Positions 53,236-64,000 are shown, numbered from the stretch's first letter. The stretch is 64,000 nt of DNA from Eupeodes corollae (GCF_945859685.1 NC_079149.1:22727118-22791117); one strand, 5' to 3'. Notes: generated by a model not told the origin, from the sequence alone. A program made the numbers and translations.

Positions 53236-56200
53236 CTAGTATGAAAGAACATATAAAAAAAGGTTTTGAGCTTTTTCCCATAATATGAGTTAAAGAGTTC
53301 GTGTCTTGATTTTAAAACGCTTTTGAAAAAACAAAAGTTTGAAATAATGAAAACGAACTCTAAGACACTCTTAGTTTAATCTTATTTTGTTAAAAATGTT
53401 TTTACCTTCTTATTTCTTGAATCATCTCGAAAAATTGAGCCTTGCTCTTCCGTCGTCGCCGCTGCTCATCTTCCTTCTAGAACAAAGTTGGTTATTCGAG
53501 AAAAAGGAGAAACGAAAGACAAAAACAGAAGAAGAAAAAACAAAGAAAAAACGGATACACCATATAAATGTCACTGGAACTACAACAAAAAATTAATATT
53601 TTCTTTTTTGAAATTGCTAAACAATGTTTGTTTTTTGTTTCAGTGTAGATTATCCTAGATTATTTTTATTTTTTGAAAACTCGAAGCATAGAATCCAAAG
53701 CAGAATTCAGCAGCAGTAGAAGAAGAAGAAGTGTGTGTATTCAGCAGAAAAGTTTCAAGAAAAATAAAAACTTAACGAATAATGTGCTTTGTAATTGTTT
53801 AAACAAATTAAACAAATAAAAACTTAAACGCGCATAGGACTTGAAGCATTTTTAACCACAAAACAAAATAATAAAAGGACAACAGAATAAATTATAAACA
53901 AAAGAAAAATATCAAAACAACAAAAGCTGATGTCTGCAATGAAGCAGCCATCATTCAAAATAATGGAATCAAACTACGAACCCTTTTAATGCTCTTCTGG
54001 AACAAACTGGCTATTTGTCCTTGTCGAAGGGTATGAACTAGTTCTCTGGCAGCATGATGGGGTGAAACTAGCTCCACGCAATTGATAAACCGATAGAGCT
54101 TCTGACTGAAGAACATTATATTGCGAGAACGCCAAACAGTGCCCTTGGGCTTGTGGCGTAGTTTTGGTAGCATGAATTTATAGAACCAATGCTCGAAGAT
54201 GAGAATCACAACTCCGACCGTGATTCCGAGTCCAAGCAGAAGAAAGACTCCAGCTACAGCAGCAACCCCTTTTTTGTTTTGGTAAATAAATTAAGAAACA
54301 TTTTGTGTTTTTTTAAAATTTTTTTTTTGAGAACTTAATATGAAAATGTTCTTGAAGCTTTAAGTCTGAAGTGAATTTATGTACATACCCAAGGGTCGTG
54401 GCATGATAATATCACTGTCCAATTTGAAGCACGGCAAACCACCGTACCATTTTTCAGCAAGTATATCTAAATATCCATTGCTTGAGTATTTTGCAATTAA
54501 TGCTGATATGGAGTCCTTGAGTGGAAAGCTGTTTTGCAGAAAAAGAGAGAGAGAGAGAATTTAATTACACAAAAAATGATGGGAAAAGTTTTTCAAAAAT
54601 CGTATTGCCTGATTCTAGATGAGTTTGTGTTTGAGAAGGAAATTTTGGACTTACCCTTTTTTCATGCCAATGGCATAAGTATCTTCGACGTAGGTTTCGC
54701 CAACCCTTAGTAAATTACAGCCATGGTCGATGGCTCGATAATAATCGAGGATTGGAGTGTCGCCGAGGAGGAGATCCAGTGTACCGTTTCTGGAAATATT
54801 TAGGTAAAGTTGAATATAGGGGTTTAAATTTAAATATAAGTCTAGGACTCGTGCTTAATATTAATAATATTAGGGAATTTTGAAAGTAATAAAAATGTTG
54901 TTTACACAAATATTGGTTTGATGGATTGTCCTTGAAGGAATGCTATTGGATTATATATTATAATACAATCCCATGATACAGTGAATAAGCGTTATACCTA
55001 AGTCGCTTATAGGTTTTTACGCGTAACGAGGCACAATTTTTTTAATTTATCACAATATAATGGATTTGAACGTCATAAATCATAGACTTTAGGTGGTGCT
55101 TATATCGAGGACTATCAAGATAAAGTTATTTGTTATCAAAAATGTATTTTAAAAAAGTTTTTTTTTTTTCATTGCTACAGATGGTGTTTCCCGAACGAGA
55201 AAGGGACGAAGAGAAATCTCTTGAAAGAAACATCAATGTAAGGTATGTTTTTGTTTGATGGATTTGTAAAGGTTACAATTTGCAAATAAGTCATTGTTTC
55301 CCAAAAGTTAAAGTTAACCATCATACTACTACATGATTTGATAATAAGAGTTCATTTTGAAAAAAGGGAGTGAATGCAACTGTATAAGTAAAAATATTTG
55401 TAAAACATCCAAAGACATGAAACATTGGGACGGTGTTCGAGTGATGTAAATGTTTCGGTTACCGTTCTATCACCTATCAACTATTATTTTCAAAGCTCTT
55501 TTTTGATCCTATGCAAGAGACTTAAACTTGTTTTAAGGGCTGCCCAAATACGCGGGTTATATTCAAGTTTTGGACAAACGAAGGCTTTGTTAATTACAGC
55601 CCGATCAAAAGAAGAGAACAATAAGCACCTAGCAGCAATTCATAACAGGTGAACGGGGTGCACATATCGAGTACCGGAATTTGATTAGTTTCCTTCATGG
55701 CAATGGTGCTCATGGATAGCGGCATCGGGGTGGGTTACGCTTTAACGACATGGGACAGAATTGGGGTTTTGAAACATTCAATTTTACACGGTTAAAATTC
55801 CCAATATTGACCAGATTTTAATAAACTTATAAAATGCCATTGGTGGTCCACATTCGAAGGACAAAAACGTGAATATAAAAACTGAAGGTACTGTCGTCAG
55901 CGAAACAGTTGAATGGATTAGAAGTGGCAGAAGAGAGATCGTTAATGAATAGCTGGAAGAGGGTCGGAGACAAATCGGGGCCCTGAGGGAAACCAGCATT
56001 TATTTTATTAATTTTGAATTTGAAACCGTCCTATGCAACTTGTATTGAACTGTTAGAAAGGTAGTTTCTTACCCATCGAAGGAGAGTTTCATATAAATAT
56101 AATGCAAGCATTTTTGATAAGAGAGCCTAAGTCCGAACCTTATCAAATGCTTTTGAAATATTAAGCGCAATACAATAATCTTACTTTAATCAAAACTATG

Positions 56201-59200
56201 TATAAATTTGCTCCACTTTACAAATTAGAAGCTTAGAGCATTTAAAAATTTAAAGGAGTTCAAATCCTGAGAACCCGCGAAGAGGGCCACCCAAAGGTGA
56301 TTTTATTCAAAAAAGTTATTCAAATAGACGGAACTGTTGACATTAGCGGATGTCAGGAGGTTTTCTATATTTGAAACACGAACAAATTATTTCTTTTAAA
56401 GTTTTTGAATTTTTTTCAATATACCGTACATCAAACTATGAATTTGGTTCCTTTAAAACTTTTATTATCTCGGAAACTTATTGTCCCAGAGTATGGATAG
56501 TAGTGAATTTGGCATCTAGCGAGCAGTTTCTTTACAACGGTACATCAATTTTTGAATTTGGTGATTTTTAACGACAAACTCGGCAGAGTCCAACGCACTG
56601 CATGTCTCTGCTTAAGCGGGGCATTGAGAACCACACCTTCAGCAGCGTTAGACACTCTCTTCCATCTGACACTCCTCGACATCTTCAGTAAACAAGTGGC
56701 AGCGAGGACAGCTATAAGACTCAACTCCTCATCTCAATGGACCAACAACAATGTAGGGCACTCTATTATCTTAAATCTCTTCGGTTCTATACAAAAGTAC
56801 AAAAACTACACTATTCCTAAACACCAGTTTGGAAAAAACTTCGAGATATCCATTCCATCCAGTGATGAATGGGAAGACAATAAACTCCTGGATAAGAAAA
56901 GTATTCACTTTTCTACAGATGGATCCAACACAAATGAGGGAGTTGGTAGTGGTGTGTACTCAGAAAAGCTTAATCTAAGCATCTTATTCCGACTCCCTAG
57001 CGAATTTAAACGTCCTTATACAATTAAGTCTCCTTTTATCAGTTTCGTTCGACCTATTCTGGAATATTGTTGTGTAGTTTGGTCTCCCTACTACAAAAAC
57101 GCTTCCAATAGAATAGAAAGGATTCAAAAAAGGTTTACGAAGTATTCTCTTATGAAACTTCATTGGACCCTGCCTTTACCAGCATACACATCTGCGCGTT
57201 GATAGATATAAAACCTGTTGAGATTAGGAGAACCTATTTTTAGGAGACGTTTTAATTGGTTATATTGATTGTACGGAATTACGTGAACTATTTATCAGAA
57301 AACGTGATATCAACTTCTGATATCCGCATCTTCTCTGAAAGTCAGGCTGCTATTAAATCTCTTGACGGTGTCTCAACAAAATCTCAAACAGCCCTTGATT
57401 GTCGATCGTCTCTTTTTTAGATGGCGCAGCAATTAAACATTCACCTTTGTTGGGCGCCAGGCCACAGAGACATCACAGGAAATTGTAGAGCCGATAAACT
57501 CGCTAAAAATGGAACCGTCATTATTATTTCACCTGAAAGGGAGAAGATAGGTATATCGATAGCTACATGTGAACTACTGCTAAAAGAAATAACTTTTGCG
57601 ATAGCAAACTCTAGGTGGCACAATTAACCAACATGCGCAGCCACAAACTCATATGGCCTTCACTGGACCTAAAGCGCTCTAAAGACTTGTTATCTCAAAG
57701 CAGACTTTATATAAGCTCCCTAATAGGTTGCCTTGTGGGACACTGTCTTATAGGCAGACACGCAATACAACACGGTGTAGCCTTAAATGACTTCTGCACG
57801 AGCTGTATGGACGAGGAAGAAGAAGAAACAATATCTCACCTCCTCTCCACTTGCCCTGCTTTTTTACTGAGATGCAAACTTCATCTGGAAGACTACTCTT
57901 TTGATAATCCCAGTGAACTGGCTAAAAAGGATATCAAATATCTTCTTCGCTTTACAAAAAGCTCTAAATGGTTCGACTTGTAGGAAGTAATTCTCTAGAT
58001 TCATGTGGTATCGCAATGGGCCTTTTCTTTTGGCCTAAGTGTGTTGATTCTAAATCTGCAGCTACGTTAACCTAACCTAATCTAACTTTGAAAAAATAGC
58101 CCCAATAAAATTCTCAAAAAAAACCACCCTACTCTATTTAATCAAACCAAAACTAACTCAACCCAACCTAAAACTCAACAAAAAGTTATTTTTAGATCAT
58201 TAAAAGTCTTACTTCAGACGTGTTCTTGAAAAAAACTGAGTCAGCTTCAAAATAAACATTTTCGTTATATTTTATCGAGCGGAAAATTTAGTAAAACAGC
58301 GCTCGTTAGGAAAATAAACGAGTCATTGTATTAAAAATTCAGTACGAAATTTCGTTCTCGTTGATTCTCATAAAATAGTGTCACCAAAAAAACAAAATTC
58401 ATGCCAAGGACGCATTGTATTGCTCACACAATCCGCTACTGATCATCACTAAACACTAATTAAACTTATAATGTTAGCCTCAGATATAATATTTAAAAAA
58501 ATATATATTTTTTAAAACTTAACTAAAGCCCCTTCTGTGCACCCAAATTCTTATCAATGTCATAGCTCGTTTTCCAAATTGTAAAAAATAAACATAACTT
58601 TCTTTGAGCTTATAATAAACAACACTATGGTGGATTAAATTCATGCAGTGCTATTGATTTATTAGTGAAACGGCGGGATTTTGTGATTCGGGATTTTATG
58701 AATCGGGATTCTGTGATGCGGGATTCTGTTTGATTCTGGATCCAGTACTTCGTACCTAACTCGAAAACATCTTTGAGAACTTTTCAAATTTAAGTTTCAA
58801 AAAGATCGGTAATACAGCGTGTTTTAAGCTCTAGCTTAAACACTTAAACAGCTTTTTTAATATTTAACTAAATAAAGTTTTTAGTGCTCTCCCTTTAAAA
58901 ATTAAAAATATGTTCATATCAATCACTCACCTTTTAGGCAAGGCAATCTTCAAATTTTATCTAACCAGCTTTAAAAACTTACTTAAACAATTTTACCAAA
59001 CCTTAATACATAATCATCTCAGCGGGGCAGTACAAAAACCCTCTTTCTTTTCGAAAACAAAAACAAATTTTTAAACTTTAATGCCATAAATAAGGTTATA
59101 TAATTTTACCAAAGGATATTATAAAACCTACACAAAATGTCCACCAAAAAAAGGCAGAAGTTTTTGATACCTATTATAATTATTATATTACCAAGAGATC

Positions 59201-59502
59201 CTTATGCTAAACATGTATTATTCACATTCCAAACTCCACGCCAAGCCAAACCGCCCACTCCCACGCCTACACCCACAATCACGCCTTAATTTTCACTGTA
59301 TTCTTTATATCTCATCCTTACCTTTTTGTTTTTCGTGACAAAATATAAAACAAACATTCATTACTCACTTGAGTCCTCGGATCCCATCTTCAATATTCAT
59401 AAGCGTGTACTTTTTGATATGCTCCCATTCGTGAGGACGATGTTGTTTCATAAACGATTCTGTGGATGATGATACTGGTGCTCCAACGCGTTGTTTAAAT
59501 AA
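52224..59502 (-). CDS. Nmdar2: NMDA-type ionotropic glutamate receptor subunit, 3' half of gene (six exons)
   Basis: A ligand-gated cation channel subunit of the postsynaptic membrane. Exons 59369-59502, 54655-54789, 54389-54528, 53982-54268, 53406-53476 and 52224-53235 join with matching phases. They encode the last part of the ligand-binding S2 lobe (GTLDLLLGDTPILDYYRAID; the Asp of GDTP is the usual ligand-contacting acid), then ETYVEDTYAIGMKKGFPLKD and the pre-M4 segment EKWYGGLPCFKL. The M4 helix follows (VAAVAGVFLLLGLGITVGVV, then ILIFEHWFYKF), and a long Ser/Arg-rich cytoplasmic tail of about 420 residues. The FEHxFYxxxLP(K/R)(L/I)R sequence after M4 fits NMDA GluN2/GluN3-type subunits. 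I assign Nmdar2 rather than Nmdar1 from memory of fly sequences. Upstream exons (amino-terminal domain, S1, pore) lie beyond 59502, probably off the window. The 4.6-kb intron 59368-54790 carries two LINEs. Confidence 0.75.
53406..53476 (-). CDS. Nmdar2: Nmdar2 small exon (basic tail segment)
   Basis: 71 nt: KEDEQRRRRKSKAQFFEMIQ then EIR. Acceptor TTGTTCTAG, donor GTAAAAAC. A strongly basic run just inside the membrane. Its small size makes it a candidate for alternative splicing, but skipping it would shift the frame (71 is not a multiple of 3). Confidence 0.75.
53982..54268 (-). CDS. Nmdar2: Nmdar2 exon (M4 and start of cytoplasmic tail)
   Basis: 287 nt. It holds the M4 membrane helix and the membrane-proximal tail with KPKGTVWRSRNIMFFSQKLY and HTLRQGQIASLFQKSIKR. 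The acceptor AAAAAAAG is purine-rich and the donor GTTCGTAG is poor at +3/+4. Phases fit exactly (2 + 95 codons), so the borders are likely right. Confidence 0.8.
54389..54528 (-). CDS. Nmdar2: Nmdar2 exon (end of S2): FPLKDSISALIAKYSS...PRPL
   Basis: 140 nt, acceptor AAAACAG, donor GTATGTAC. Phase 2 in, phase 1 out. FPLKDSISALIAKYSSNGYL and EKWYGGLPC are the last helix of the ligand-binding domain and the linker to M4; the Cys is at the usual disulphide position of NMDA subunits. Confidence 0.85.
54655..54789 (-). CDS. Nmdar2: Nmdar2 exon (S2 lobe): NGTLDLLLGDTP...GMKKG
   Basis: 135 nt, acceptor ATTTCCAG, donor GTAAGTCC, phase 2 in and out. GDTPILDYYRAIDHGCNLLR is the segment with the conserved ligand-binding Asp and the start of the following helix; GETYVEDTYAIGMKKG is the conserved strand before the next helix. 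Confidence 0.85.
54790..55424 (-). other. Receptor intron, unique part
   Basis: AT-rich intron sequence between the two S2-lobe exons, before the first LINE fragment. No further gene is seen. Confidence 0.6.
55425..56210 (-). mobile_element. Jockey/CR1-like LINE fragment K2 (in receptor intron)
   Basis: Minus-strand frame with NAGFPQGPDLSPTLFQLFIN (motif B, about 55985), SSATSNPFNCFADDSTFSF (motif C, FADD intact, about 55905), then a decayed thumb and KRALKIIVDR at about 55490. It corresponds to K1 (41100-41715) over its length. Same orientation as the receptor gene. No 3' UTR or duplication seen. Confidence 0.75.
56568..58080 (+). mobile_element. LOA/I-like LINE copy 2, 5'-truncated and chimeric (in receptor intron)
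   Basis: It starts at GRVQRTACLCLSGALRTTPS (thumb/connection) and runs through the RNase H start (HFSTDGSNTNEGVGSGVYSE, about 56910), a foreign segment, the RNase H end (NVISTSDIRIFSESQAAIKS, 57301; PGHRDITGNCRADKLAKNGT, 57460) and FCTSCMDEEEEETISHLLST (57795). Its 3' UTR ends in TTAACCTAACCTAATCTAAC (58066-58085). Orientation is opposite to the receptor gene. Frames break near 57200, 57420 (TAG) and 57615. Confidence 0.85.
57003..57294 (+). mobile_element. Jockey-type RT segment embedded in the RNase H domain of LINE copy 2
   Basis: After RLPSE the frame switches to SFVRPILEYCCVVWSPYYKN, IERIQKRFTKYSLMKLHWTL and DRYKT, which is the Jockey-clade RT thumb (LEYxxVVWxPYY...RIExIQKRF). It replaces the 20-odd RNase H residues that contain the catalytic Glu (SVFQAEVMAIKEAL in copy 1). 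At about 57295 the host LINE resumes with GAAAACGTGATATC. Confidence 0.8.
58086..59368 (-). other. Receptor intron, right part, with a 15-bp minisatellite
   Basis: AT-rich intron sequence with no gene. At 58674-58736 about four units of CGGGATTYTGTGATK are arranged head to tail. Confidence 0.6.
58674..58736. repeat. 15-bp minisatellite, about four units
   Basis: Units: CGGGATTTTGTGATT, CGGGATTTTATGAAT, CGGGATTCTGTGATG and CGGGATTCTGTTTGATTC (partly extended). They stand out by GC content within the intron. Confidence 0.8.
59369..59502 (-). CDS. Nmdar2: Nmdar2 exon (S2 lobe): QRVGAPVSSSTESF...GIRGL
   Basis: 134 nt. The acceptor TTTTTCAG and donor GTGAGTAA are both good matches; it enters at phase 0 and leaves with 2 nt of the next codon. 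It encodes LFKQRVGAPVSSSTESFMKQ and HRPHEWEHIKKYTLMNIEDG, the S2 stretch before the ligand-contacting Asp. Confidence 0.75.
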
Positions 59503-61329
59503 CTGAAAAACAAAAACAACAACATAAAATAAAAATTAAGTTAAAAAAAACTTTTTAATGAAAATTTATTCAATTGAAAAAGCAAGCGGCAGCAATGCCG
59601 GCAAAATTATAACATTTTCCGAAAAAAGGACAAACATTAAGGATGAGCATCTGAACAGTGTCATTGTTGGCAAGGTATAGGGCTAAAGAGAAGAAGATCC
59701 TTTGGATAATAATAATAATTTGGTGAAAATATCGTAATTTAATAATTATTACCACTTAGGGATTGAAATGTCCTCAACCTCAACTTCAACCTCAACGCAA
59801 GACATGAACCCTCATTTTGTTTTTTGTTTGGTCAATTGACTATGAAATCGTCCTCGTCGTCGTTCTCTTCATTCGCGTTGTCTTTGGTTTTGTTTCATTT
59901 TGTTGTAGTTACATTCAAGGACATTATACCTACTCCCTCTCTTATCCTGACTGAGACTCATAGTGGGAGGAGATATTACTGCTCGTCTTTGGGAGCGGAT
60001 TACAGAAGCGTCGCGTCGTCGGTCGTTTTCTTTGATTTTTTTTCCCGGGTCGGAAATCTTATTTTATTTCAGTTGAATTGACAAATGTTTGGCTTACAAT
60101 TTCCAAAGAAAAGAAATATTTCTGGCCATTTTTGTTGTCTTATCGCATTTCTGTTATTGTTTCGTTTGGCAAACCATTTTCAAAAATATTGCTTTCACCG
60201 CAATGAGACAAACAAATAGTAAATGAAAAGATGAACAACACGCCTGCCGCACGCCACCACTGCTTGTCCTTCTGTCAATAAATCACCGGCCTTAACAATA
60301 TTTTCGATATTTTGGGTACATTTGTAAATTGATGACAAAATGGCTATTTATCTTCGAACATGACATTTGATTGTGGTTAGAAGATAATATTCAAGCTTTT
60401 ACTTAATTTCCTGACAAAAAGATAACAAGAAAAGTTGAAAATTGTTCTTTTGGTGATTTAAGGTGATGTTTTTGTAATATTTGAAGTTATAGGTTGAGGT
60501 TATGGGAGTTTGTTGTTGTTGTTTTTTTGTTGATTCAACTTTATTTGAATTTTAAGAGATATTGTACGAGTATATAAGTACGATATTGATTTTTTTGTCT
60601 CTTCTTTGGTACGAAAAATACAAGGCTACTTTTATATTACGTAACATCTAAGGATAAGTTCAACTGAGATTTTTAATTTGGCATTATCCATTGCAAGATC
60701 AAACCTTCAAGTTTATTTCAAAGTCAAGTTTGGGGGTAATATTTTTTAATTACTGTCAAGTTTTGATTACTAAAAAATGTAAATTTAGTTTTTAAAGAGA
60801 AATAATAGTCAAATTTTATTTTAGAGTTTTAAAGTCAATCTCTTAAAACTAATCCGAAAGATATGTATGTATTTAAAATCAAGACCATTTTCAGTATTAA
60901 GTCTATAAAATGTCAAAAAAAAAGTTTAGTCAGATCTGTTAGTTATATAATTGCCATTGACGATGACTTGAAATCTTCAGACAATATGACAGTTGCTGAC
61001 AAATTTTGAGTATCATAATGTACTTACAGCGATTTATTTTTTTTTTCAAAAACAGGGTTTGTTTAAAAATTGCAGTCAAAATAGATTATCAAAAAATTGG
61101 AACAAAGTTAAGTTTTATTAAAAGTAATTAAATTTTAAGGGCCGATGTTGAAATTGAATTAAACATAAACGTCAAGTTTTATTCCGTATTTTATTTGACA
61201 TTTCTCACTTTGAACCATGGAAAGAATAAACATTCGAGCTACGCGTTAAGGTTATTCAGGCTTATTATTCGGGTTATTCATATGCATAACGTTCATTTCG
61301 GTCAATTTATTCGTCCAACATTACGCCTC
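59503..61329. other. Probable receptor intron or flank, no gene seen
   Basis: About 1.8 kb, AT-rich. The open frame 59824-60081 is Ser-rich low-complexity without domains. No further receptor exon (S1 or pore segment) was recognised here. Confidence 0.45.
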
Positions 61330-61754
61330 GATGTTCAAATGATGGACATGTGCATTCAAGAGGACACAAGCGTCCACAGGTTTTTTCTCAAAACCCACCT
61401 CTGTCTATCAACTATTACTCTTACCTCCCCGTGGTGAACATTGGGTACCTAGTATCTCAACTGGAGATTGGGTTCTAAGTTGTTGGGTGCAGCAAACGAG
61501 AAAGGGGGAGAGGTGTTTCAACTAAGGCACCTCTGCTTATCCAGACGGCAGCGGACGAATTCTCGAGATGGAATCAACGGTGGCGTCTACAGTTCCAGTA
61601 AGGTTGAACTACTTAGGATCCGGCCCTTCAGGTTGGGGGTTGTACCTTCGGTGTGACTTCCTAAGCAGGTACAAAATACATTAGTTGCGAAGCACCAACA
61701 AGCCTCAAATACGGACGGATTCACTGTTGACAACCCACGCAAACGAAATAAGGA

Positions 61755-62515
61755 CAATGAACTTCGGATCTGTACGTGGAATGTTAGGTCCCTTAACAGA
61801 CCACGTGCAGCCGAACAATTAGCGGAAGCCCTAAACTGCTGCAAGGCAGATATTACAGCCATCCAAGAAGTGGGAATGAACCGGGCTAACGCAATCTAAA
61901 AGACTGCGATGTATACTACGCCGACTGCTACCGAGAACATAGACAGCGTCTATTTGGGTGTGGATTTGTTGTTGGAACTAGACTCAGGCAAAAAGTTTCG
62001 AGTTTCAACAGTGTGAGCGAGCGCATCATGACAATCCGCATCAAGTATAAATTCGACAACATAAGCCTAATATGCGCCATGCCCCAACAGAGGAGATAGA
62101 TGAAGACAATAAAGACATATTCTTCGAGCTCTTGGACAAGACATATGAGCAGTGCCCTGGCTATGACATTAAAATTGTCTTAGGAGATTTAATGCCAAGA
62201 TAGGAAGAGAAGACATCTTTGGCGGCATAATCGGGAGATACAGCCTGAACGACACGACCTCCGACAACGGATACAGTCTGATCGATTTCGTTGCGGGGCG
62301 AGACGTTCTGGTAGCTAGTACGCAGTTCACACATCTCAATATCCACAAGGCGACATGGAAATCTCCTGATCAATCAACCGTCAACCAGATTGACCACATT
62401 GCGATCGACGCACGACACTTCTCCAGTATCCAGGATATCCGAACATTCCGAGAGGCCAACATTGACTCGGACCACTACCTCGTTGTAGCGAAGGTACGGC
62501 TACGGATATCCTGAT
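61755..62515 (+). pseudogene. RTE endonuclease domain (frameshifted)
   Basis: In pieces: LRICTWNVRSLNRPRAAEQL (WNVR intact), CKADITAIQEV (Q-E motif intact, then a frameshift at about 61873), CYREHRQRLFGCGFVVGTRL, ERIMTIRIKYKFDNISLICA, KIVLGDLMPR-like remains of the GDFN motif with a base missing near 62190, TSDNGYSLIDFVAGRDVLVA, NQIDHIAID and IDSDHYLVVAKVRLR (SDH motif intact, about 62455). More catalytic residues survive here than in copy C, but several single-base deletions break the frame. Confidence 0.8.
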
Positions 62516-63526
62516 CCAAGGCAGGTACTGTGAGAAGATTCGACGTTAGACGGCTACAATCGCAAGAGACTGCCATGTCCTTTTCCGATCGAGTCTCTAG
62601 TAACCTGTTAGGGAGTCCTATGCTGCCTGCATTAAGCATTGAAAACTAGTTGGAACATTGCCTTGCCGCCTCTGAAGTGCTAGGTTTCACACGGCCGCCA
62701 CAGCGAAACCCCTGGTTACACGACCAATGCCGGCAAGCGCACGCAGCGAAACAACAGGCATACAAAACGGCTCCGCGCTGCACAGAAGGACCAGAGCTGC
62801 TCACGAGCTCTAGGAGCATAAGAGGAGAGAGGAACACCGGTTTCTTAGATGGAAAAAAGGAGCACGAGAAGCGCGCTATAGAGGAGATAGAGGGATGTCA
62901 CAACAGGAATGAGGTTCGTAAATTTAAAAAACAAACACTTCCCAAGGGCACCAGCCACGAACCGAAGCCTGTAGAGACGATCAGTGGAACAGCGTAGTAG
63001 AACCGCAGTCTATGTTGAGAATATGGAAAGACCACTTTGACCTTAACGAAGTGAAGATACTCGTAGCTATATCTAAACGTAAGTCAAACAGAGCTGCTGG
63101 AGCTGACGGCAGCGCTGCGGAACTATTCAAAGCAGCAGGCGATGGCTTGGTAGGGAGCATGCACCAACTCATCTGCAAAATATGGTCGGAAGAAATGGCG
63201 CCCGATGAGTGGAATTATAGCATAGGTTGCCCGATACGTAAAAAAGGAGACCTCTAAGTTGCGCGAACTAAAGAGGCATCAGTATAGTTAAAATCACATA
63301 TAAGATCGTTTCTGCCTTATTATGTTAACGTCTGAAGCCGTTCGTCAACAGCCTGATGGGTCCTTATCAGTGTGACTAAAGACCAGGAAAGTCCAATGTT
63401 GACCAAATATTCACTTTACAACAGGTATTGAAAAAAACACAGGAACTTTAAATCGATACCCATCATCTCTTTATCGATTTTAAAGCCGCGTATGCCAGCA
63501 TACATAGGGAAGAGCTCTACAGAGCA

Positions 63527-63976
63527 ATGTCTAGTTTTGGCATCCCTGTCAAACTTATCTGTTCGTGCAGAATGACGATGGAGAATGCACGCTGCTCTAT
63601 CAAGGTTGGAAAAGATCTTGCCGATGCATTTGATGTCAAAAAACGTTTTAGACAAGGCGATGCACTGTCATGCGACTTCTTCAACATCGTTCTGGAAAGA
63701 ATTGTGCAAAACTCAACCGTCAACACTAGAGGCACAATCTTCCAAAGGTCCATCCAATTACTCGGATACGCAGATGATATTGACATGATTGGAAGATCAA
63801 AGCGTGGTGTCAATGGAGCGTTTTTGAGCATTGCGACGGAAGAGGAGAAGATGGGTTTAGAGGTCAATGAGGGCAACAGCAAGTATATACTGTCATCAAA
63901 AAATTACACTGACCAACGATGTCTTGGACAAAACGTCACTATGGACAGCTACGTTAAGGTAGCTACTTTGAGGTAG
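63527..63976 (+). pseudogene. RTE reverse transcriptase palm
   Basis: A 149-codon frame: SSFGIPVKLICSCRMTMENA, FRQGDALSCDFFNIVLERIV (motif B), GYADDIDMIGRSKRGVNGAF (motif C intact; Tyr codon at 63767-63769), YILSSKNYTDQR. Motif A reads IDFKAAYAS (about 63475). Upstream, NKYQ/QCG-type codons contain TGA and TAA, so the palm is cut off from its fingers. The bases are very close to 2285-2700. Confidence 0.8.
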
Positions 63977-64000
63977 TTGAGGTCTTTGTCTACCTAGACA

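Larger units (their letters stand above)
61330..64000 (+). mobile_element. RTE-type LINE copy E, 5' end to RT (runs off the right edge)
   Basis: The 5' end ATGTTCAAATGATGGACATG matches the 5' end of copy C (35330). The leader contains CATTCAAGAGGACACAAGCG and TGGTGAACATTGGGTACC. Then follow the endonuclease (61755-62510), linker (62560-63010), reverse transcriptase (63012-63976) and the start of the thumb at the window end. It is more divergent from copy C in the linker than in the RT, and RT bases are close to copy A. Frameshifts and stops are frequent, so it is not active. Confidence 0.85.

Noticed and set aside
59824..60081. 85-codon Ser-rich ORF with hydrophobic stretch
   Set aside because: Low complexity, within probable receptor intron or flank; no supporting signal.

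Overview
The window looks like nuclear DNA of an insect, most likely a fly (Diptera). It is AT-rich, has introns with GT-AG borders, carries part of an NMDA-type glutamate receptor gene, and is crowded with decayed insect-type transposons. There is no operon, phage, CRISPR array or other prokaryotic-type system.

Two host-type genes can be supported. (1) The 3' half of an NMDA receptor subunit gene (Nmdar2-like), minus strand, six exons between 59502 and 52224, with an extremely T-rich downstream tract (48200-52223) that is probably its 3' UTR or flank. (2) A compact single-exon gene at 45287-46085 (plus strand) with a TATA box and poly(A) signal. It encodes a small secreted, modular precursor with RxRR cleavage sites. 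Its ORF stops at a TAA that replaces the GAA/AAA codon found at the same place in the other modules, and a third module follows in frame after the stop. I do not recognise this protein.

Most of the rest is transposon debris. An RTE-type LINE occurs as five larger copies (2058-3200; 21774-22990 minus; 32136-35334 minus, full-length-like with an 11-bp target-site duplication; 38508-39117 with a 10-bp duplication; 61330-64000) plus scraps at 6205 and 16465. A second RTE lineage lies at 10262-12170 and 41735-42715, both minus. Jockey/CR1-like LINE pieces lie at 4790-6123, 18480-18800, 27330-28760, 41100-41715, 46580-46710, 46790-47470 and 55425-56210. LOA/I-like LINE 3' ends with an RNase H domain lie at 1-1543 and 56568-58080. 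A further LINE lies at 37620-39190. Mariner transposase relics lie at 13810-15126 (minus), 24455-25040 and 47770-48170. A tRNA-derived SINE is present in four copies, and an unclassified repeat ending in a CTTCC.ATAGGAAG-type palindrome is present in seven places.

The most unusual mobile element is a decayed transposase of the Transib/RAG1 type. Its N-terminal part is at 6295-6612 and the remainder at 8394-9990; the two are separated by a 1.8-kb palindrome-ended repeat carrying six copies of a ~174-bp unit. The elements are heavily nested: SINE in LINE, LINE in LINE, LINE in repeat, repeat in transposase. Several target-site duplications allow relative dating. The SINE 3' end resembles the RTE 3' end, suggesting a SINE-LINE partnership.

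Long stretches (about 3462-4790, 12171-13810, 18800-21190, 28760-32124, 35346-37620, 39270-41090, 43580-45280 and 59503-61330) show no supportable gene.
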